Below, piece after piece: positions 7,964 to 15,984 of a stretch of DNA of 64,000 nucleotides. The stretch is from Candidatus Manganitrophus morganii. Lineage in GTDB: Bacteria; Nitrospirota; Nitrospiria; SBBL01; Manganitrophaceae. Both the position numbers and the translations under genes were made by a program. The stretch spans positions 2,852,001-2,916,000 of the forward strand of contig JAJHOH010000001.1 in the NCBI GenBank assembly GCA_021651055.1, written 5' to 3'. The first letter of the stretch is position 1, and each line of letters begins with the position of its first letter. Below the pieces are notes generated by a model, which searched no databases, had not been told where the DNA came from, and was given only the letters and a program-made list of their open reading frames with translations.

Positions 7964-9136
7964 TTAGTCCCTCATTTTCGAGACGCTTCCGGCGTCGTCG
8001 GAAGAGGGCTGAAACTGATTCTCCATCGCCCCCTCGTCGAGGGTCAGGAGGAACTCGGCCAGGTTTTCCGCCGCTCCGAAGGTCAACCGCTCTTTAAAGT
8101 TCTTCGGCATGGCGTCGTCGAAGCCGGGAACGATGAACCCGCTCGGGTTCAGGATCGACTCGATCACATATTGCTTCGGCGTCGTCGCCCGGACCTTCCC
8201 CTCGCTTAAGGCGCGTTGATATTCCGGAGATTGAATCCGCTTCTCGGCGATCGTCTTGAGGGTCAACACGGGACCGATCGTTCCGACCTGCGCGATCCGG
8301 ACCGTCGGGATTTTGTGACAGACATAACACGCCAGCTTCTCGATGATCACATCGGGCGGCTCTTTGGAGAGACCGACCTTCGAAAGGTCCTGCGGCACGG
8401 CGACCGACAGCGGCTTTTTGTCCGCTCCTTCGGGGAGGGTTAATTGCCTTCCGAAATAGTTCTCCCAGTCCTCTTTGGCCGTCACCTTCGAAAGATCCCC
8501 CTGCGCCTCGACCGCCTGCAGATAGGCGACGACCGCCGCCATCTCATAGTCGCTCAGCCCGAGATCCGGGCGTGGAATGAGCGGCATCATGCTGACGGTG
8601 TCGTTCGAGTCCTGAATGCCGAGTCCCTCCACCACATAACAGCTGGGGCAATAAATCGACTCGATGACATATTCGCCCGCGGTTTTCGCATGGGGCCGGA
8701 TTCCCGTTTTCGGCTCCCCGGCCTCGGCGTGCCGCCGGGCAAACGCCCGGTAGCGCTCTTCTTTGATTCGCTCGCCGGCGCGCGCCATCACCCCGATCAA
8801 CGGCGGGAAGCGGTTCGGCGGCTGTTCCGGCAGAATCTTGTGGCAGGAGGGGCACTGGCCCCGGCCGACCGGCAGGCCCTGATCCGAATCGAGGCGGGGA
8901 TTGTTGTTCCCGAAAAGAACCCGCTCTCCCAGATCAACCATTCTTTCCGGAGAAAAGGGATCGGCGTTCTCGGCCCGCTTGGCGGGCGGAGCGGACGCCG
9001 CGGTGGGCGAGGGAGCGGCCGGTTTCTTCCGAGCCTCCCCCGATCTGAACTCGCGCACCAGCATTAAAACCAAAAGGAGCAATGCGCCCAAAACAAGGTG
9101 TAAGAGGGGACTGCTTAATTTCGATTTCTCTTTCAT
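7964..9136 (-). CDS. Membrane-anchored diheme cytochrome c
   Basis: 390 residues. One N-terminal membrane helix (residues 10-28) anchors a periplasmic part after a Pro/Ala-rich linker. Two CxxCH haem sites are seen: CPSCH at 95-99 and CYVCH at 270-274. Each is followed about 70-85 residues later by a likely axial methionine (Met183/184; Met343), so the protein is two cytochrome c domains. A third CxxC (CPSCY at 163-167) lacks the histidine; in the second domain the aligned position reads NPSGF, so it is an extra cysteine pair, not a haem site by the usual rule. Redox partners are unknown. dtd follows downstream. Confidence 0.85.
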   Translation of the reverse strand: MKEKSKLSSPLLHLVLGALLLLVLMLVREFRSGEARKKPAAPSPTAASAPPAKRAENADPFSPERMVDLGERVLFGNNNPRLDSDQGLPVGRGQCPSCHKILPEQPPNRFPPLIGVMARAGERIKEERYRAFARRHAEAGEPKTGIRPHAKTAGEYVIESIYCPSCYVVEGLGIQDSNDTVSMMPLIPRPDLGLSDYEMAAVVAYLQAVEAQGDLSKVTAKEDWENYFGRQLTLPEGADKKPLSVAVPQDLSKVGLSKEPPDVIIEKLACYVCHKIPTVRIAQVGTIGPVLTLKTIAEKRIQSPEYQRALSEGKVRATTPKQYVIESILNPSGFIVPGFDDAMPKNFKERLTFGAAENLAEFLLTLDEGAMENQFQPSSDDAGSVSKMRD

Positions 9137-9319
9137 TCGCTATCTATTCCTTCTTAAATCGATGGGTGGAGAAACGGTGTGGCGGGTTTTTCATCTCAGG
9201 TGATGGAGATGGCCTAGATGTTCCACGGTTGGCGGTCTCGTCATGAAACGGGAGAATATCAGAAGGAAGGGGATGTTTCAAGAGCCGGCCTGTTGAAAGG
9301 ATCAAGCGAATGATCGCGC

Positions 9320-10867
9320 TCAGCGGGGCACGCTTGGTCCGATTTGGAGGGTGGCGCCGACGGTGAAGAGCCGGTCCATTCCGGCCTCTCGGGTCGGGTC
9401 ATAGGTCCGCCCGGCATTCACCGAGAAATCGAGCCAGCGCCAGCGGTAGCCGAGCGCCGCCCCCGCTTCGTAGCCGATTTTCTCTTTGCCGCTGCCGAGG
9501 GCGAGCGCCGGCCCGCCGAAGAAGGAGAGATAGCCGCCGCCCGGCTTGCTCGGATCGAATCGAAGGCCGCCGAGCAGCGAGACCAACGTCGTCGATCCGG
9601 CCGAGGCGGCTCCGGCTTCTCCCGTCGTCTCGCCGATCAGGCCGACGCCGATCCCGAGAGAGGGGTGAACAAAGCTGAGGACCGGCCCCCGTTTTTCCAG
9701 ACCGAGATAGAGGCGCGCGTACGTCGTCGAGGCCCCTTCCTCCGGAAAGGCTTTTCCGATCGACGCGCTCAACACCGGCACGTAGCCGGTGTCGTAGGTG
9801 CATTTGGCGGCATCCCCCGAGCCGAACCCGAAACACGATTTCTCGCACCCGGCGGCGAGCGGCCCATGTCCGAACGGCGCCCACTCGGTCAGATGGATCA
9901 CTTCATGGAGAATCGTCGATTCCAGCGGACCGCAGATCGCGTTCATCGCATCCGGGTAGAGATTGACGGTGGAGCTGAAGAAGCGATTCGCCCGGCCGCA
10001 CGGGTTGCCCGTTCCCTGGTTGCATTTGATCGTCAGGCCGTTAAATTCATCGAGGATGTTTTCTTTCAACGACTTGGTTTTCACGCAGTTGCTCGTGTGA
10101 ACTTGGTTGAAGGCGGCTTGGGCCGCCGCTTCGACGGCCGCCTTGTTGTAAGGGGCGGTGTTGCACCCGGATGATGTGGTGACCGAATAACGGGGCGCCG
10201 GCGCGGCGGCGCCTCCCCCTCCCGCTTGCCGTTGAAGCGTCGGGGCGGCGCCCCCCTGTTGGACCACATGGGTCAGCTCGTGCGCCAGCAGCTTTTTTCC
10301 TTGAGAGGTGTGCGGCGCATATTCCCCTTCGGCGAAGACGACATCCCGCCCGACGGTGTAGGCGAGCGCATCGACCGCGCGGGCCGACGTGACCGCTTTC
10401 CGGTCGGTGTGGACTCGCACCGGGCTTAAGTCGTAGCCGAACCGCGGCTCGAAGAAGGCGCGGGTCCCTGAATCGAGCGGGTGGCCCGGCGTGCGGAGAG
10501 CTTCGTGGACGATGGGGGGAACGGTGCTTTGGGTGGCGTCGGCCGTCTCGGCCCGTTGGGTTTGCAGATCTGCCTGTCCGGCCTGTTTTGTCCGGCAGGG
10601 GGCGCATTCGCCGCCGCAGGAACAGGGGGATGCTTTCTTTGACTCAGGCATCCGCATCACCTGCGCTGCCATCCGATCGGCTTCCTGCTCGTGTTTGTCT
10701 CCGGGGGTGCTGATTTTTAGTTTTGTTTGCAGGCGTTGGGTCGATTGGTTTCCGAGGGTTCGTTGTAACTGGAGCAGGGAATGAGGATGTTGAGACGGAT
10801 ATTGCGATCGGAGGTCGTTGGAGGTTCGCCGTAGAGGTTGCTTCTGTTTCTGTGTGAAGATGCGCAT
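9320..10867 (-). CDS. eCIS-core (DUF4157) protein with second zincin motif
   Basis: 515 residues. Residues about 128-205 form the DUF4157 'eCIS core' domain, with LDSGTRAFFEPRFGYDLSPVRVHT-type sequence and HELTHVVQQ at 196-204. Before it lies a Cys-rich linker (CSCGGECAPC, 82-91), typical of this family. A second metal site, HEVIH at 321-325 followed by EWAPFGHG, lies in a cysteine-rich domain and looks like a separate zincin-type peptidase. The last 150 residues are glycine-rich with alternating hydrophobic strands (YARLYLGLEKRG, LGYRWRWLDFSVNAG), like an outer-membrane barrel. DUF4157 proteins are associated with contractile injection systems, but no sheath or baseplate gene is near. Start supported by GAGGAAGG. 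Confidence 0.75.
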   Translation of the reverse strand: MRIFTQKQKQPLRRTSNDLRSQYPSQHPHSLLQLQRTLGNQSTQRLQTKLKISTPGDKHEQEADRMAAQVMRMPESKKASPCSCGGECAPCRTKQAGQADLQTQRAETADATQSTVPPIVHEALRTPGHPLDSGTRAFFEPRFGYDLSPVRVHTDRKAVTSARAVDALAYTVGRDVVFAEGEYAPHTSQGKKLLAHELTHVVQQGGAAPTLQRQAGGGGAAAPAPRYSVTTSSGCNTAPYNKAAVEAAAQAAFNQVHTSNCVKTKSLKENILDEFNGLTIKCNQGTGNPCGRANRFFSSTVNLYPDAMNAICGPLESTILHEVIHLTEWAPFGHGPLAAGCEKSCFGFGSGDAAKCTYDTGYVPVLSASIGKAFPEEGASTTYARLYLGLEKRGPVLSFVHPSLGIGVGLIGETTGEAGAASAGSTTLVSLLGGLRFDPSKPGGGYLSFFGGPALALGSGKEKIGYEAGAALGYRWRWLDFSVNAGRTYDPTREAGMDRLFTVGATLQIGPSVPR

Positions 10868-10950
10868 CGCCTTCCTCAGATCCTGAGATATTTTCGCCTG
10901 GCGGCAGGGGGAATGTCAAAGTAAAGATTCATTCGTCTCTTGATGACATG

Positions 10951-11475
10951 TCAAAGCGGCAGGTGCATCTCGGAAAGTGCTGCCAGGAGGTCTTGTTCTT
11001 GGATTGCTTTCGTCTTTGCGAGAGGAAAATCGTAGGTCCGCCCTGAAGTGGTCAGCTCAAGCCACCACCATTCTCCGCCCATTGTCGTGGTGAAAAGCAA
11101 GTAAAAGCCGACGGCGCTGAAACCAAGGACGGCAATGAGGAGCATTCCGGCCATCCGTCCTTGGCTGCCGATGACCATCGGATTCTGGGTGTCGACCAAG
11201 CGGGGAATGAAGTAGTAGCCGAAAGTCCCGAAGGAGAGGATCAGGATCAACGCCAGTGCGAGTCCTAACGCCGGGTATTTGACGCGTGATTTTTGATGCA
11301 GGCGAACGGAGGTAATTTCGTTGAGTCGAAATTTTTCTTTGAAACCGTTCTCACGCAGAATAATCAATTGTGTTTTCGTAGAGGTCAGTCGGCCGATTTT
11401 TCGAATGACCTCTTCTTCGGTAGAGGGAGACACTTCTTTTTCAGGATATTTTACGAATGACCAGGGATTATACAT
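10951..11475 (-). CDS. Hypothetical membrane protein, two helices
   Basis: 174 residues, not recognised. After a soluble N-terminal 65 residues (KIGRLTSTKTQLIILRENGF looks like beta strands) there are two membrane helices, about residues 69-91 (PALGLALALILILSFGTFGY) and 107-127 (MAGMLLIAVLGFSAVGFYLL). A short C-terminal part with GGEWWWLELTTSGRTYDF follows. It lies just downstream of the frameshifted zinc-ribbon copy at 11511-11690, the same arrangement as the second copy and its own membrane-protein neighbour. Function unknown. Confidence 0.6.
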   Translation of the reverse strand: MYNPWSFVKYPEKEVSPSTEEEVIRKIGRLTSTKTQLIILRENGFKEKFRLNEITSVRLHQKSRVKYPALGLALALILILSFGTFGYYFIPRLVDTQNPMVIGSQGRMAGMLLIAVLGFSAVGFYLLFTTTMGGEWWWLELTTSGRTYDFPLAKTKAIQEQDLLAALSEMHLPL

Positions 11476-11481
11476 TTAATG

Positions 11482-11710
11482 TTTCCGCATACTTTCTGTC
11501 TTCCGGCAATTCACACAGAGAGGTTCGTCGGTTTAAAAGCGCGCCACCCTTGAAACCAGCCGTGCAGATGCCGGTTGCAGAGAAGCCGCCGGCATCTGCT
11601 GCAGATCCCGCCGTCCGCAGTGTCAAATTGCCTGCGGCATTGGTCGCATTCCATCAGGGTGAATGAGCTCGATCCCGACCTGTTCTTCATGTGATGGTGA
11701 GTGCCTGTGG
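11482..11710. repeat. Duplicated segment, copy 1 (zinc-ribbon gene and flanks)
   Basis: About 230 bases that closely match 13555-13782, including the gene body, the ATTCACACAGAGAGG stretch near its 3' end and the GAATGAGCTCGATCCCGACC stretch near its start. Both copies have the same orientation. No terminal inverted repeats or target duplications are visible, so simple gene duplication is more likely than an insertion element. Confidence 0.7.
11511..11690 (-). pseudogene. Frameshifted copy of the small zinc-ribbon gene
   Basis: The frame from the ATG at 11690 reads MKNRSGSSSFTLMECDQCRR and stays nearly identical to the 71-residue protein at 13548-13763 up to WRAFK. There one base is missing (eight bases CCGACGAA in place of nine), so the frame ends at 59 residues and loses the last CVNC pair. 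The out-of-frame sequence continues to match the intact copy for another 30 bases. It may still make a short protein with the first CxxC pairs, but the full ribbon is lost. Confidence 0.65.
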
Positions 11711-11919
11711 CGGTTTACGCGGGCGGGTCGGACTGGAGGAAGTTTGCCGTTGATTCCGTTTCGGGAGAGAGAGTCGCATCGCCGTTCTCGCGGTTTCGGC
11801 TATTTTCGCTCGTCGGCATGCATTTTGTCAAAGGAAAGATAGAGATCGGGGGGGCCTCCCGATCGGTTTAGGGCGGGTCTTGTTTGCTTGAAGCGGTCGG
11901 CGGAGAAGTCTCATCCGGG

Positions 11920-12753
11920 TTAGAACTGAAGACTTCCCTGAAAGACGAGTCGATTCGTATCGTCGACGCCTGATTCGCTCCGGGTCCGTTTCTGTATTCC
12001 GCCGGTGACGTTGAGGTGAGAAGTGACATAGCGGAGCGCGGCCGTCAGGCCGGTGTAGTCTCCTTCGAGCAAGGTGTCGTTGTTTTGGGTGGTGTTTACC
12101 TCTAAGAGGAGCTGCAGTTGTTTTGATTCGGTCAGGGGGAAGAGGGCGCCGAAGTCGACCAGCGTGTGTCTTTCCTCATATGATTTTCCGAAATCGGAGA
12201 TCATGATTCCGGCGTCGAAATAAAAGCCGACGAGGATGCTATCGGGTTTTCCGAGTTCGGCCTCCGCAGACGAAACGAGCAGCGCCTTGAATCCCCACGA
12301 TCCGAACTGCCGCAGCTCGTCCTTGCCGGTCGGCTTAAAATAAGTGAAGGAAAGTCCGGCCGCGGGGAGGTTGTCTTTTTTGTTCTCGTCAATGAAACGC
12401 CACTTCAGGGAAACATCGACGTCCTGGAGGGTCCGTTCCTCCATTCCGACGACATTCACGAACAGATAATCCGCGCGGGCCGACAACTCCAGGCGTTCGA
12501 GAAGGCCGACGGTGACCGTGGGCATCAATTCGTTTAACGTGAGGTCCGGATTGTCGCTCTGCTCGTTCGCGAGGCTGAGCCCTATTTCAATTTGTCCCGG
12601 AGCCAACGTGTCGGCCGATTGGGTAAAAAGGAGTCCGCTCGGTCCGAATACCGTGGGAGAGATTTTTACAAACTCGGTATGATGGTCTGCCCAGGCGGTC
12701 GTGGATGAAGAATAAAAAGCAAGGAGCGACAGGAACAAAAAAAAGCGACGCAT
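11920..12753 (-). CDS. Putative outer-membrane beta-barrel protein
   Basis: 277 residues from the ATG at 12753, chosen because GAGGGGG lies just before it; a longer frame starts at 12783. A signal peptide is clear (MRRFFLFLSLLAFYSSSTTAWA, cut near residue 22). The mature part is a run of amphipathic strands (GQIEIGLSLANEQ, RLELSARADYLFV, KQLQLLLEVNTTQNN) ending in a phenylalanine (LVFQGSLQF), the usual outer-membrane barrel signal. The pattern resembles the 'MetA-pathway / transporter' barrel family. Substrate unknown. At 11844-11864 a 7-bp inverted repeat (GATCGGG/CCCGATC) may end the message. Confidence 0.65.
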   Translation of the reverse strand: MRRFFLFLSLLAFYSSSTTAWADHHTEFVKISPTVFGPSGLLFTQSADTLAPGQIEIGLSLANEQSDNPDLTLNELMPTVTVGLLERLELSARADYLFVNVVGMEERTLQDVDVSLKWRFIDENKKDNLPAAGLSFTYFKPTGKDELRQFGSWGFKALLVSSAEAELGKPDSILVGFYFDAGIMISDFGKSYEERHTLVDFGALFPLTESKQLQLLLEVNTTQNNDTLLEGDYTGLTAALRYVTSHLNVTGGIQKRTRSESGVDDTNRLVFQGSLQF

Positions 12754-12928
12754 AGGTTCCCCCTCAAACGCGGTTGATATCATCGATCATCATCCTGATG
12801 AGGAGTATATCCAAGGGTCCGAAAACGGTCAAGGAAGCGCGGCTCTTATTATCCCATCTTGGTGTGGGGAATGTCGAAGGATCCACGTCGACTCGACTCA
12901 TGAGCGACGTCCCGATCCGGTGATGCGA

Positions 12929-13453
12929 CTATGGCGCTTTCAGCAGCGGGGGGAGGGTCGGGCGGGGCGGCGGGGTTTCTTTCGAGAAGCGCTCGGTCGG
13001 GCGGAGTCCATATAAAGTTTGGAGCGGTTCGGAAAGCCAGACGGGGCGGACCTGTTTGGAGGGGACATCGACCTCCCACCACCATCCCCGTAGGACGCCA
13101 GTTCGTTCGTCTTCCAGGGTCGCCATCGTATAACTGGCGAGATAGACCCCGTCTCTCCATTCGGTGTACCAGCCGTAGACGCAGAGGGTCTTCCCCGGCT
13201 TCCAGCATTCATCCCGTTCCCGATAGACGGTCGTCTCGGCAGGGAAGTCGCGGGTTCCTTCGTCGAGCATCGCTTGATAATCGGCCCGGATCAAATCGAG
13301 CGCCACAAACGAGGAAGGGGTCAGTACGCCGGTGGGAAAAATAAAGGTGAGCGCGAGGCCGCAGACGAAGATTCCCATGAGGAGCAGGATGAGCGGGGAA
13401 AGAAGCCGTTTCGGCCAGGAGGATGGTTTGCGTTTTCCCTCCGGAGGCTGCAT
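12929..13453 (-). CDS. Hypothetical single-pass membrane protein
   Basis: 174 residues, not recognised. A short basic, proline-rich cytoplasmic N-terminus is followed by one helix at about residues 17-40 (LLSPLILLLMGIFVCGLALTF), then an extracytoplasmic domain with two cysteines (ECWKPGKTLC) that could form a disulfide, and conserved-looking WYTEWRDGVYLASY and GWWWEVDVPSKQV segments. The tail is rich in proline. It lies downstream of the intact zinc-ribbon gene on the same strand. Confidence 0.6.
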   Translation of the reverse strand: MQPPEGKRKPSSWPKRLLSPLILLLMGIFVCGLALTFIFPTGVLTPSSFVALDLIRADYQAMLDEGTRDFPAETTVYRERDECWKPGKTLCVYGWYTEWRDGVYLASYTMATLEDERTGVLRGWWWEVDVPSKQVRPVWLSEPLQTLYGLRPTERFSKETPPPRPTLPPLLKAP

Positions 13454-13547
13454 GTCCGGAACCTTTCGGGGATGAGTGATGAGAGGTCTCTCTTGTGTTC
13501 TTGTGCGGGTCAGCCGCTCGACTTTCGTATGACCTCGGAGGATATAT

Positions 13548-13763
13548 TTAGTCTTTCCGGATACTTTCCGCCTTCCGGCAATTCACACAGAGAGGCTCAT
13601 CTCTTTTAAAAGCCCGCCACCCCTGAAACCAACCGTGCAGATGACGATTGCAGAGGAGACGCCGGCATCGGCTGCAAATCCCGCCGGCGGCCGTGTCGAA
13701 TTGCCTGCGGCATTCGTCGCATTCCATTAGGGTGAATGAGCTCGATCCCGACCTGTTCTTCAT
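13548..13763 (-). CDS. Small zinc-ribbon protein (intact copy)
   Basis: 71 residues with several cysteine pairs: CDEC at 15-18, CSRC at 30-33, C-x-RH at about 38-41 and CVNC at about 60-63. The spacing suggests two zinc sites of a ribbon or B-box-like finger. No family name is recognised. A second, frameshifted copy lies at 11511-11690. Each copy is followed on the same strand by a gene for an unrelated membrane protein, which hints that the little ribbon protein works next to a membrane partner, though this is only positional. Confidence 0.65.
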   Translation of the reverse strand: MKNRSGSSSFTLMECDECRRQFDTAAGGICSRCRRLLCNRHLHGWFQGWRAFKRDEPLCVNCRKAESIRKD

Positions 13764-13782
13764 GTAATGGTGGGTGCCTGTG
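13555..13782. repeat. Duplicated segment, copy 2 (zinc-ribbon gene and flanks)
   Basis: Partner of 11482-11710. Differences are scattered substitutions and the one-base length change inside the gene; this copy keeps the full frame. Confidence 0.7.
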
Positions 13783-13922
13783 AAGGAGCAATAATCAACA
13801 ATGCGCCTGGAGCGGCCGCTCCGGTGTCGGATAGGATCTTACGCTTTTGTAATGCGGTTTACAATTATTTCCTTAAACGTCATACAAGGACGATCAAGGC
13901 AATCGAATGGTCCCGGTTTGGA

Positions 13923-14783
13923 TTATGCGGCGGCCTTCCTCCGGGCCGCCTCCCCGAGAAACGCCAGCAGGTCGCTGTTGACCTTTTCCGCATGGGTCCA
14001 GTTGATGCCGTGCGGTCCCCCTTCCACCGTGATCAGCCTGCTTCCCTTGACAATCTCACGTATGCGCTTTCCGGTGGCGGGGAAAGGGCAGATCCGGTCG
14101 GCATCGCCGTGGATCACCAGCGTCGGGATGTCGATCCGTTTCAGGTCGTTTCGGAAGTCGGTCGACGAAAACGCAGTAACGCAATCGAGCGTCCCTTTGG
14201 GAGAGGCCTCCGCGGCGACGATCCAGCTGAGGTGGACCGCCTCATCGCTCACCTTCTCCCCTTTCAAGAGATCGACGTTATAGAAATCGGAGAGGAATTT
14301 GGAGAGAAGCGCCGGCCGGTCTGCAACGATCGCCTTTTTGATTCCGTCGAAGACGCTGCCGTCGATCCCATCCGGATTGTCGGTGGTCATGAGCATATAG
14401 GGTGGAATCGCCGCCATGAAGACCGCTTTGCTCACCCGTCCGGATCCGTGGACGCCGAGATAGCGGGCGACCTCGCCGCCCCCCATGGAGAAGCCGACCA
14501 GAGCGATGTCCCGCAGATCGAGCTTTGTAATCAGCTTGTGGAGGTCCTCGGCCATCGTGTCGTAATCGTAGCCGAACGTTGGCTGACTCGACTTTCCGAA
14601 GCCCCGGCGGTCATACGTGATGACCCGGCAGCCCGCATCGAGCAGGGCCGGCACCTGCTTCTCCCAGGAGTCGCCGCTCAGCGGCCAGCCATGAACCAGC
14701 ACCACCGGCCTGCCCGAACCGTGGTCTTCGTAATAGAGATCGATGTTGCCCGAGTTTTCCCTGTCGACGGTGATGTACGGCAT
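13923..14783 (-). CDS. Alpha/beta hydrolase of the cofactor-free haloperoxidase / esterase type
   Basis: 286 residues. Classical alpha/beta hydrolase features: VVLVHGWPLSGDSW with the oxyanion-hole HGW near residue 31, RRGFGKSSQP, the nucleophile elbow GFSMGG near residue 97, an acid in HGDADRICP near 227, and the catalytic histidine in EGGPHGINWTH near 256. The overall pattern fits the bacterial non-haem chloroperoxidase/arylesterase group. Those enzymes hydrolyse esters or form peracids in vitro; the natural substrate is unknown. AGGAGG lies six bases before the ATG. The gene is divergent from the TerB-domain gene. Confidence 0.85.
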   Translation of the reverse strand: MPYITVDRENSGNIDLYYEDHGSGRPVVLVHGWPLSGDSWEKQVPALLDAGCRVITYDRRGFGKSSQPTFGYDYDTMAEDLHKLITKLDLRDIALVGFSMGGGEVARYLGVHGSGRVSKAVFMAAIPPYMLMTTDNPDGIDGSVFDGIKKAIVADRPALLSKFLSDFYNVDLLKGEKVSDEAVHLSWIVAAEASPKGTLDCVTAFSSTDFRNDLKRIDIPTLVIHGDADRICPFPATGKRIREIVKGSRLITVEGGPHGINWTHAEKVNSDLLAFLGEAARRKAAA

Positions 14784-14920
14784 CTGAGACCTCCTGTGTG
14801 TTCGTCTGCAAGTCGTTATTATATAAGTGGGGTCATCTTACCCTTCCGTGAGGAATTTAATCTGTAAGGGGAATGACGCTGTTTCCGATTCAGAATAAAA
14901 AGCAAGGTGCGGGGCGGCCG

Positions 14921-14949
14921 TTGACAGTCGAAAAAAAGATCGTTATTGT
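14921..14949 (+). promoter_or_regulatory. Sigma-70-type promoter for the TerB-domain gene
   Basis: TTGACA at 14921-14926, a 17-base spacer and TATTGT at 14944-14949. The -35 is perfect and the spacing optimal. The start site would be near 14956, giving a leader of about 60 bases before the gene at 15019. Confidence 0.65.
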
Positions 14950-15018
14950 CACCTTGCCGAGGGATCGAGGCGCAGCCGGAAAAGCAGGTAGATCATCAAG
15001 AGAAAGGAGAGAGACCTT

Positions 15019-15933
15019 ATGTCAAACGAAAAGAAAATCTCCTTGGTTCGGGTGCTGATCGCCCTTGCCTGGGCCGACGGCGAGATCAGCCACGACGAGC
15101 TGAATTTTCTGAAGGACTTTATGTTCAAGTTCGATTTGACCGGAGACGAATGGGCCAAGATCGAGATGTATATGGAAGACCCGGTCACCCAGGAGGAGGC
15201 GGAGTTGCTGATTCACGATTTCGTTCAGCACCTCGGCGGCGCCCGGGAGCGCCAACAGGTGATCGAGGCGCTTCAAAAGATGACGGCGGCGGACGGCGTG
15301 ACCACCCCCGAGGAGAAGGCTTTCCTGGAGCGGTTTTCCGGCATCATCAATGAAGCGGGGCCGGCTCCCGCCTTGTTCGGGCGCATCCGGGGGCTTTTTC
15401 AGGAGACGGTCTTCAAACCGGCGCGCCGCTCGAAGCGGAGCGAGGAGCTGCATGAGTTTCTCAACAATCGGATTTTGTTTAAAGTGCGGCGGAAGCTGGA
15501 GCGGGATAAGCTCTCGATCGAGGCCGATCCGGAGGCGCTGACCTATGCGTCGCTCTTCGGCGGGCTGCTCGCCCACGTGGCGTCGCTCCACCAGCCGCTC
15601 ACCGACACCCAGATGGCCGTTTTAAAAAAACATCTGAAAGAGATCGCCGGATTCGACAGTGAAGGGACGGCGGTGATCGAGTCGGTCATCCGGGAGGCGG
15701 CCGGGAGCCTCGACCGGTTCCGGCTGACCCGGGAATTTTACGAGAAGAGCACCCCGGCGCAGCGGATTCAGCTGATCGAGTGTCTTTTCGATATCGCCGG
15801 GGTCGATACCGATCTGACCCATTCCGAGGTGGAGGAGGTCCGCGCGATCGCATACGGATTGAGGCTGACCCATTCGGACTTCATCAACGCCAAGGTGAAA
15901 CATCTGCGGGAGAGCGAAAAAAAGACCAATTAG
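15019..15933 (+). CDS. TerB-like domain protein
   Basis: 304 residues, all helical. Two TerB-type repeats are visible: residues 5-105 (ALAWADGEISHDELNFL ... KMTAADGVTTPEEKAFLERFS) and about 170-290 (YASLFGGLLAHVASLHQPLTDTQMAVL ... LFDIAGVDTDLTHSEVEEVRAIA). The A-x-ADGxxxxxE signature, which holds the metal-binding acids, occurs as AWADGEISHDE and TAADGVTTPEE. TerB domains occur in tellurite resistance and membrane stress systems; no other ter gene is near, so the function is open. AGAAAGGAGAG precedes the ATG, and a good promoter lies at 14921. Confidence 0.8.
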   Translation: MSNEKKISLVRVLIALAWADGEISHDELNFLKDFMFKFDLTGDEWAKIEMYMEDPVTQEEAELLIHDFVQHLGGARERQQVIEALQKMTAADGVTTPEEKAFLERFSGIINEAGPAPALFGRIRGLFQETVFKPARRSKRSEELHEFLNNRILFKVRRKLERDKLSIEADPEALTYASLFGGLLAHVASLHQPLTDTQMAVLKKHLKEIAGFDSEGTAVIESVIREAAGSLDRFRLTREFYEKSTPAQRIQLIECLFDIAGVDTDLTHSEVEEVRAIAYGLRLTHSDFINAKVKHLRESEKKTN

Positions 15934-15984
15934 GAATTACGAATGAGGAATCAAAATAAAAAGTCGTTGTGAGAAAAATTGTAA

